From Minisyncoccota bacterium (GTDB lineage: Bacteria; Patescibacteriota; Minisyncoccia; UBA6257; HR35), in NCBI GenBank assembly GCA_028276075.1, contig JAPYXA010000039.1, forward strand, positions 1 through 5,194: 5,194 nt of DNA, given 5' to 3'. Under the pieces are notes generated by a model. That model had not been told where the DNA came from. It saw only the letters and a program-made list of their open reading frames with translations, and made no database searches. Below are positions 1 through 5,194 of the stretch, one piece after another; the first letter of the stretch is position 1, and every line of letters begins with the position of its first letter. Position numbers and translations under genes: made by a program.

Positions 1-1211
1 ATAATAAAATCTGGTAAATTTAAAGATTCAGAATAATACTCTCCACAAATAATATTTTTAGGGAAATCCATCCTAACCTCGTTATCTTGATAATCTGTCT
101 CAGGAATTACAGGTTTAGTCTTTAAGCTATAATTTATTACAACCTTAAGTGTATCAATAGCAAGAACAGGGAAACCAGTTGTACTCGTTGTTAAATTATT
201 TGAAGCCCTACAAAAAGATTCGTTCATTCTTCTTTTAATAAAGCTTCGTTTTATTTCTTTTTCTTCTCCACTTTTTATTTCAGAAAAAAGTGGTATCTCA
301 TTTAAAAAAATATCATTTACAAAAATAGCGGCTTTAACCACCTCTCCACTTGTTGATGATTTATAATCGCCTCCTGTATTTTTGATTTTCAAATAAACAT
401 CATATGAAGAATTAGGATACAACGAATTATTTCTAACATCAAAAGCTGTAATTACAAAATTAGGGAGATTTGAAGTAGAAGGTGGATTATAAGGCTCAGG
501 AGTTGATGGAACAGGTTGATATTTTGAGATTTGAGGTTTATCAGTTAATAATCTAATTATTAATGCTTCTATTTCTTTTTCTCCTGTCTGAAAACCGTAA
601 ACCTCAATTTTATCTCCAACCTTAAAATCTTTCAAAGTAAATCTTTCTTTTGTCCAAGAACGAAGAAAAATTGTGTCTTTTAAAATCTTTATATTTAATT
701 GTTCTGTCTTTTCTGTAGGAGGAGCACAAAGATATCCAACAGAGGGCATTTTTTGATCATATAGCATATTTTGATCATAAAAAGACGGTGTATCAAGACA
801 ATTCTGATATCTTGGATCTATAAATTTTCTTTTTACGGACAAAACAGCAACTACATCTGTATCAGTTGTATTTACTTTATTTACATCTCTAGAAATAGAT
901 AAAATCTCAAGCATATCCCAATGAAAAATTCCAAAATTAAAAGCAGGAGAAATGTCTTTATATAAACTTGGAGGAGTTACAGGATGAATAACAGTTGAGG
1001 TATTAGAAACGGGCAAATATTGTTCCTGTTGAACTGGTGAAATGGAAACTTTAGTTGAGGTAAGATTTAATAAAATCTTAATAAGATTTAAAGCATCGCT
1101 TTGACTTAAAGAAGAAGATAAAGAAAAATTTAAAAATCCGAAAAGAGATAAAATTACAACCCCTATTTTCAAAGATAAAATATTTTTTCTTTTTATACTA
1201 TATTCTTTCAT
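1..1211 (-). CDS. Exported multidomain protein with DUF5666-like and CARDB-like domains (C-terminus beyond left edge)
   Basis: A reading frame starts at ATG 1211-1209 and stays open to the left edge (403 codons, no stop), so the gene is partial. Residues 1-34 look like a signal peptide: basic start (KRK at 7-9), hydrophobic stretch about 16-31, then a serine-rich end. Residues 36-50 (SQSDALNLIKILLNL) form a short amphipathic helix of the kind I recall after signal peptides in CPR exported proteins. Residues about 105-223 resemble a DUF5666-type beta-barrel, with the signature FTLKDFKVGDKIEVYGF (191-207) and IEALIIRLL (214-222). A Pro/Ser/Thr linker (about 225-249) follows. Residues 250-383 resemble a CARDB adhesion domain: PNFVITAFDV (250-259), LKIKNTGGD, and the closing acidic pattern PETDYQDNEV (370-379). 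LPDFI (399-403) at the edge looks like the start of a second copy. Cysteines C138/C162 and C334/C389 could pair outside the membrane. Domain calls are by eye. The role is probably cell-surface binding or structure; the ligand is unknown. Confidence 0.8.
   Translation of the reverse strand, partial: MKEYSIKRKNILSLKIGVVILSLFGFLNFSLSSSLSQSDALNLIKILLNLTSTKVSISPVQQEQYLPVSNTSTVIHPVTPPSLYKDISPAFNFGIFHWDMLEILSISRDVNKVNTTDTDVVAVLSVKRKFIDPRYQNCLDTPSFYDQNMLYDQKMPSVGYLCAPPTEKTEQLNIKILKDTIFLRSWTKERFTLKDFKVGDKIEVYGFQTGEKEIEALIIRLLTDKPQISKYQPVPSTPEPYNPPSTSNLPNFVITAFDVRNNSLYPNSSYDVYLKIKNTGGDYKSSTSGEVVKAAIFVNDIFLNEIPLFSEIKSGEEKEIKRSFIKRRMNESFCRASNNLTTSTTGFPVLAIDTLKVVINYSLKTKPVIPETDYQDNEVRMDFPKNIICGEYYSESLNLPDFI
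746..781 (-). repeat. 18-bp imperfect tandem duplication inside the exported-protein gene
   Basis: Two adjacent 18-bp units (746-763 and 764-781) match at 16 of 18 positions, and each contains the palindrome TGATCA. In the minus-strand frame they encode YDQNML and YDQKMP (residues 145-156). The length is a multiple of three, so the frame is kept. The unit lies between C138 and C162, in what looks like a loop inserted in the DUF5666-like barrel. It is seen directly; a slippage-type duplication is the simplest explanation. Confidence 0.7.
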
Positions 1212-1241
1212 TTTAATGAATTTTTTAATTTCGACTCTTTA

Positions 1242-1271
1242 ATCTTAGCACAAAATCCATAAAAAGTCCAA
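1242..1271 (-). promoter_or_regulatory. Candidate extended -10 sigma70-type promoter for the exported-protein gene
   Basis: On the minus strand, TTGGAC (1271-1266) is followed after 18 bp by TAAGAT (1247-1242), with TGC directly upstream of the -10 as in an extended -10 element. Transcription would begin near 1235, giving a leader of about 24 nt before the ATG at 1211. That leader has no purine-rich Shine-Dalgarno sequence. The -35 matches the consensus only in its first three bases, and the surroundings are AT-rich, so chance matches are easy. The position in a divergent intergenic region supports it. Confidence 0.4.
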
Positions 1272-1296
1272 ATTTTTATATTTTAAAATTTTTAGT

Positions 1297-1302
1297 TAAA
1301 AT
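1297..1302 (+). promoter_or_regulatory. Possible -10 element for the DUF362 gene, implying a near-leaderless mRNA
   Basis: TAAAAT lies 7 bp before the ATG at 1310, so transcription from it would start at about the first codon. There is no good -35 at the usual distance (TTTTAT at 1274-1279 is weak). A second candidate, TATATT at 1277-1282, would give a leader of about 20 nt. Neither start is backed by a Shine-Dalgarno sequence. In DNA this AT-rich the call is weak. Confidence 0.22.
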
Positions 1303-1309
1303 AGATTTT

Positions 1310-2140
1310 ATGGGAAAAGTATCAAAGGTTTTGGTAAAAGAAAACCTTAAAGATGCTTTATATAAAGCCATAGAAGCTATAGCTCCTCTTGATAAATTTA
1401 TAAAAAAAGGAGATGTTGTTTTAATCAAACCTAATTTCAATACAGCAGATCCTCCGCCAGCTTCTACCGATATTGATTTTTTAAAAACCGTGGTAGATAT
1501 TATTTATGATGCACAACCAAAATTGGTAATGATTGGTGAAAGCTCCACAATGACAACCAACACTAAAAAAGTACTAGAAAAAGTAGGGGTTTTTAATATT
1601 CTAAATTCAAAAAAACCTGCACGTATTTATGTTTTTGAAGAGTTTAATTGGATACAAAAAGAAATAAAAAATGGGAAATACCTTAAAAACGTCTCGATCA
1701 CAGAAATTATTGAAAAACCAGATAAAATCGTTCTCCTACCCTGTCTTAAAACTCATAAATATGCCCAATTTACAGGTTCCTTAAAATTAGCAGTTGGTTT
1801 TATGAAACCCATAGAAAGAATAAGCCTTCATCTATCTTTCATTCAAGAGAAAATAGCAGAACTAAATACTCTTTTTACTCCAAATTTAATAATTATGGAT
1901 GCTAGAAAATGTTTTATAAGTAAAGGACCACAAGAAGGAGAGATCAAAACTCCTAATTTAATATTAGCTTCTAGTGACAGAATTGCTATTGACGTAGAAG
2001 GAATAAAAATTATCCAATCTTTTAAAGGAAATTCTCTTTATAAATTTAATCCCTGGCAAATACCGCAGATAAAAAGAGCAATAGAGTTAAATATTGGAGC
2101 AAAAAATGAAAACGAGTATGAAGTAATTGAAATTAATTAA
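1310..2140 (+). CDS. DUF362 domain-containing protein (no ferredoxin domain)
   Basis: This 276-residue protein is complete from ATG to TAA and matches the DUF362 family (Pfam PF04015) over almost its whole length. Visible landmarks are GDVVLIKPNF (34-43), the strand-turn VMIGESS (73-79), LPCLKTHK (143-150) followed by TGSLKLAVGFM (155-165), MDARKCF (196-202) with KGPQEGE (205-211), and PNLILASSDRIAIDVEG (215-231). The Lys/Asn and Lys/His motifs are the conserved positions of the family. No reaction is firmly assigned to this family. Some members carry a 4Fe-4S ferredoxin segment; this one has only C145 and C201, so it cannot hold such a cluster alone. No signal peptide or membrane segment is seen, so it should be cytoplasmic. 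The first ATG is the only reasonable start. The gene is divergent from the exported-protein gene and convergent with ligA, so it is probably transcribed alone. Confidence 0.88.
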   Translation: MGKVSKVLVKENLKDALYKAIEAIAPLDKFIKKGDVVLIKPNFNTADPPPASTDIDFLKTVVDIIYDAQPKLVMIGESSTMTTNTKKVLEKVGVFNILNSKKPARIYVFEEFNWIQKEIKNGKYLKNVSITEIIEKPDKIVLLPCLKTHKYAQFTGSLKLAVGFMKPIERISLHLSFIQEKIAELNTLFTPNLIIMDARKCFISKGPQEGEIKTPNLILASSDRIAIDVEGIKIIQSFKGNSLYKFNPWQIPQIKRAIELNIGAKNENEYEVIEIN

Positions 2141-2151
2141 GAAGTGAATAA

Positions 2152-4263
<2,112 letters not shown>

Positions 4264-4276
4264 TTATTGACTTATC

Positions 4277-5191
4277 TTAAACACTTCTTATTATATCAGC
4301 TTCTTTAATTTCTGTATGAGTTTCTATAATTAGTCCTCCCAATTCTTGTTCGTTTATTTCTTTTGTTGGATTTTTATTTTTTTCTAAACTAATAATTTTG
4401 CCATATCCAACCACCTCCTGGTTTCTATATATAGCAACTTTTTGATTTAAATTTAATTTTCCTTTTATAACTCTTCCTCCAATTGTTTTTTTGCCTTTAG
4501 TTTGGCTAAAAACTGCAAGAACTTCAAGCTCCCCTTTCAAATTCTCAGACTCTTGTTTTTTATTTATAAAATTAACGAAATCTTCTTCTATTTGATAAAT
4601 AATCTTTGATTCAAAAAATTTTTTATCTAAATTTAAATTTTTGATCTCCTCTAAAATTTGTTTTGAATTCCTTAAATTAAAACTTATCAAAAAAGCATCT
4701 AAATCTTTTGCCAGTTTTATATCCTCAAAAGTCACAGGGCCTATATCAGCTTTTACAACTTTTAAGTTAAGATTATTTTTTTCAGATATTTTTTTAAATA
4801 CTGACACTAAAGCTTCTAAACTTCCTATATTATCGGCTTTGATAATTAATAAATAATCCGCCTGAGATTGATCACCTGAAAATATAAATTTTTTAATAAG
4901 ATAATTTTCTTCTTCTTTTAAACGCTCTTGAATTTTTAAAATATCTTTCTCTTCTGATAATTTAAAACTTTCACCTACTAAAGGTAAATTATTAAAATTA
5001 CCAATTAAGACAGGCTTAGAAGGATAGGCTTTATCCAATTTATTCCCTAAATCATCTTCAAAAATTTTAATTTTACAAAAAGCACTTTTTGTTACCAAAA
5101 TATCTCCATTTTTTACTTCACCCTCAGTTATAATTACAGAAGCTAAGATACCTCTTTTGGGATCCTTAAAAGCCTCTAATATATAGCCTTC
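4277..5191 (-). CDS. infB: Translation initiation factor IF-2, C-terminal part (5' end truncated)
   Basis: IF-2 is the GTPase that brings fMet-tRNA to the 30S subunit and promotes 50S joining. Only the last 304 codons are visible; the GTPase domain lies beyond the right edge. Numbered from 5191: domain II barrel at 1-85 (EGYILEAFKDPKRG at 1-14), helical linker to about 110, domain III/C1 with IIKADNIGSLEAL (about 115-127) and ADIGPVTFEDIKLAKDLDAF, then domain IV/C2 from about 220 (LEVLAVFSQTKGKKTIGGRV, ending EADIIRSV). An in-frame TGA occupies the last three bases (5192-5194) although the homology plainly continues upstream. A TTG at 5098-5096 is the only initiator-like codon between the TGA and domain III, but it falls inside domain II and is not a credible start. 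The C2 domain lacks the conserved ECG motif (QELGG instead) and ends soon after. TAA stop at 4279-4277; ligA follows 25 bp later. Confidence 0.93.
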   Translation of the reverse strand, partial: EGYILEAFKDPKRGILASVIITEGEVKNGDILVTKSAFCKIKIFEDDLGNKLDKAYPSKPVLIGNFNNLPLVGESFKLSEEKDILKIQERLKEEENYLIKKFIFSGDQSQADYLLIIKADNIGSLEALVSVFKKISEKNNLNLKVVKADIGPVTFEDIKLAKDLDAFLISFNLRNSKQILEEIKNLNLDKKFFESKIIYQIEEDFVNFINKKQESENLKGELEVLAVFSQTKGKKTIGGRVIKGKLNLNQKVAIYRNQEVVGYGKIISLEKNKNPTKEINEQELGGLIIETHTEIKEADIIRSV

Positions 5192-5194
5192 TCA

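Larger units (their letters stand above)
1212..1309. other. Divergent intergenic region (98 bp)
   Basis: This is the only sizeable non-coding stretch. It separates the minus-strand exported-protein gene from the plus-strand DUF362 gene and must hold both 5' ends. It contains the candidate minus-strand promoter (1242-1271) and an A/T-only block (about 1271-1303) with weak -10-like hexamers for the plus strand. I see no operator-like dyad, riboswitch or small ORF in it. Confidence 0.6.

Noticed and set aside
4641..4856. A 71-codon open frame on the plus strand
   Set aside because: It lies entirely antisense to the conserved domain III/IV part of infB. Its Ser/Lys/Phe-rich translation looks like reverse-strand low-complexity and resembles no family.
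5096..5098. TTG as the start of a short stand-alone IF-2 C-terminal protein
   Set aside because: It sits in the middle of the domain II barrel (within GDILVTK), and clear IF-2 similarity continues for 31 codons upstream.

Overview
The window is strongly AT-rich and tightly packed. It has four protein-coding genes and no RNA gene, CRISPR array or insertion sequence that I can see. Several traits suggest a Candidate Phyla Radiation (Patescibacteria) genome, perhaps Parcubacteria-like: the base composition, Lys/Ile/Asn-rich proteins, an exported protein with a short amphipathic helix right after the signal peptide, a LigA with altered nucleotide-binding (Ia) residues, and no Shine-Dalgarno sequence at any visible start. 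This assignment is inference from sequence character, not from a marker-gene search. Both edges fall inside genes, so this may be a whole short contig.

Layout, left to right. (1) 1-1211, minus: the N-terminal 403 codons of an exported multidomain protein (signal peptide, DUF5666-like barrel, CARDB-like adhesion domain, then the start of a probable second CARDB-like copy at the edge). This gene is open at the left end. (2) 1212-1309: a 98-bp divergent intergenic region with a plausible promoter for the minus-strand gene. (3) 1310-2140, plus: a DUF362-family protein without ferredoxin cysteines. (4) 2152-4251, minus: ligA, the NAD+-dependent DNA ligase, complete and convergent with the DUF362 gene across 11 bp. 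(5) 4277-5191, minus: the C-terminal part of translation initiation factor IF-2 (infB), 25 bp upstream of ligA and probably co-transcribed with it.

The infB-ligA pair is core information processing: tRNAi/70S initiation and nick sealing in replication and repair. The exported CARDB protein belongs to the cell surface, and the DUF362 protein has no assigned reaction. I do not see a new multi-gene system here. The points most worth checking are an in-frame TGA at the last codon of the window inside infB, loss of the two conserved fMet-site cysteines in the IF-2 C2 domain, replacement of two otherwise essential residues in LigA domain Ia, and the modular surface protein that runs off the left edge.
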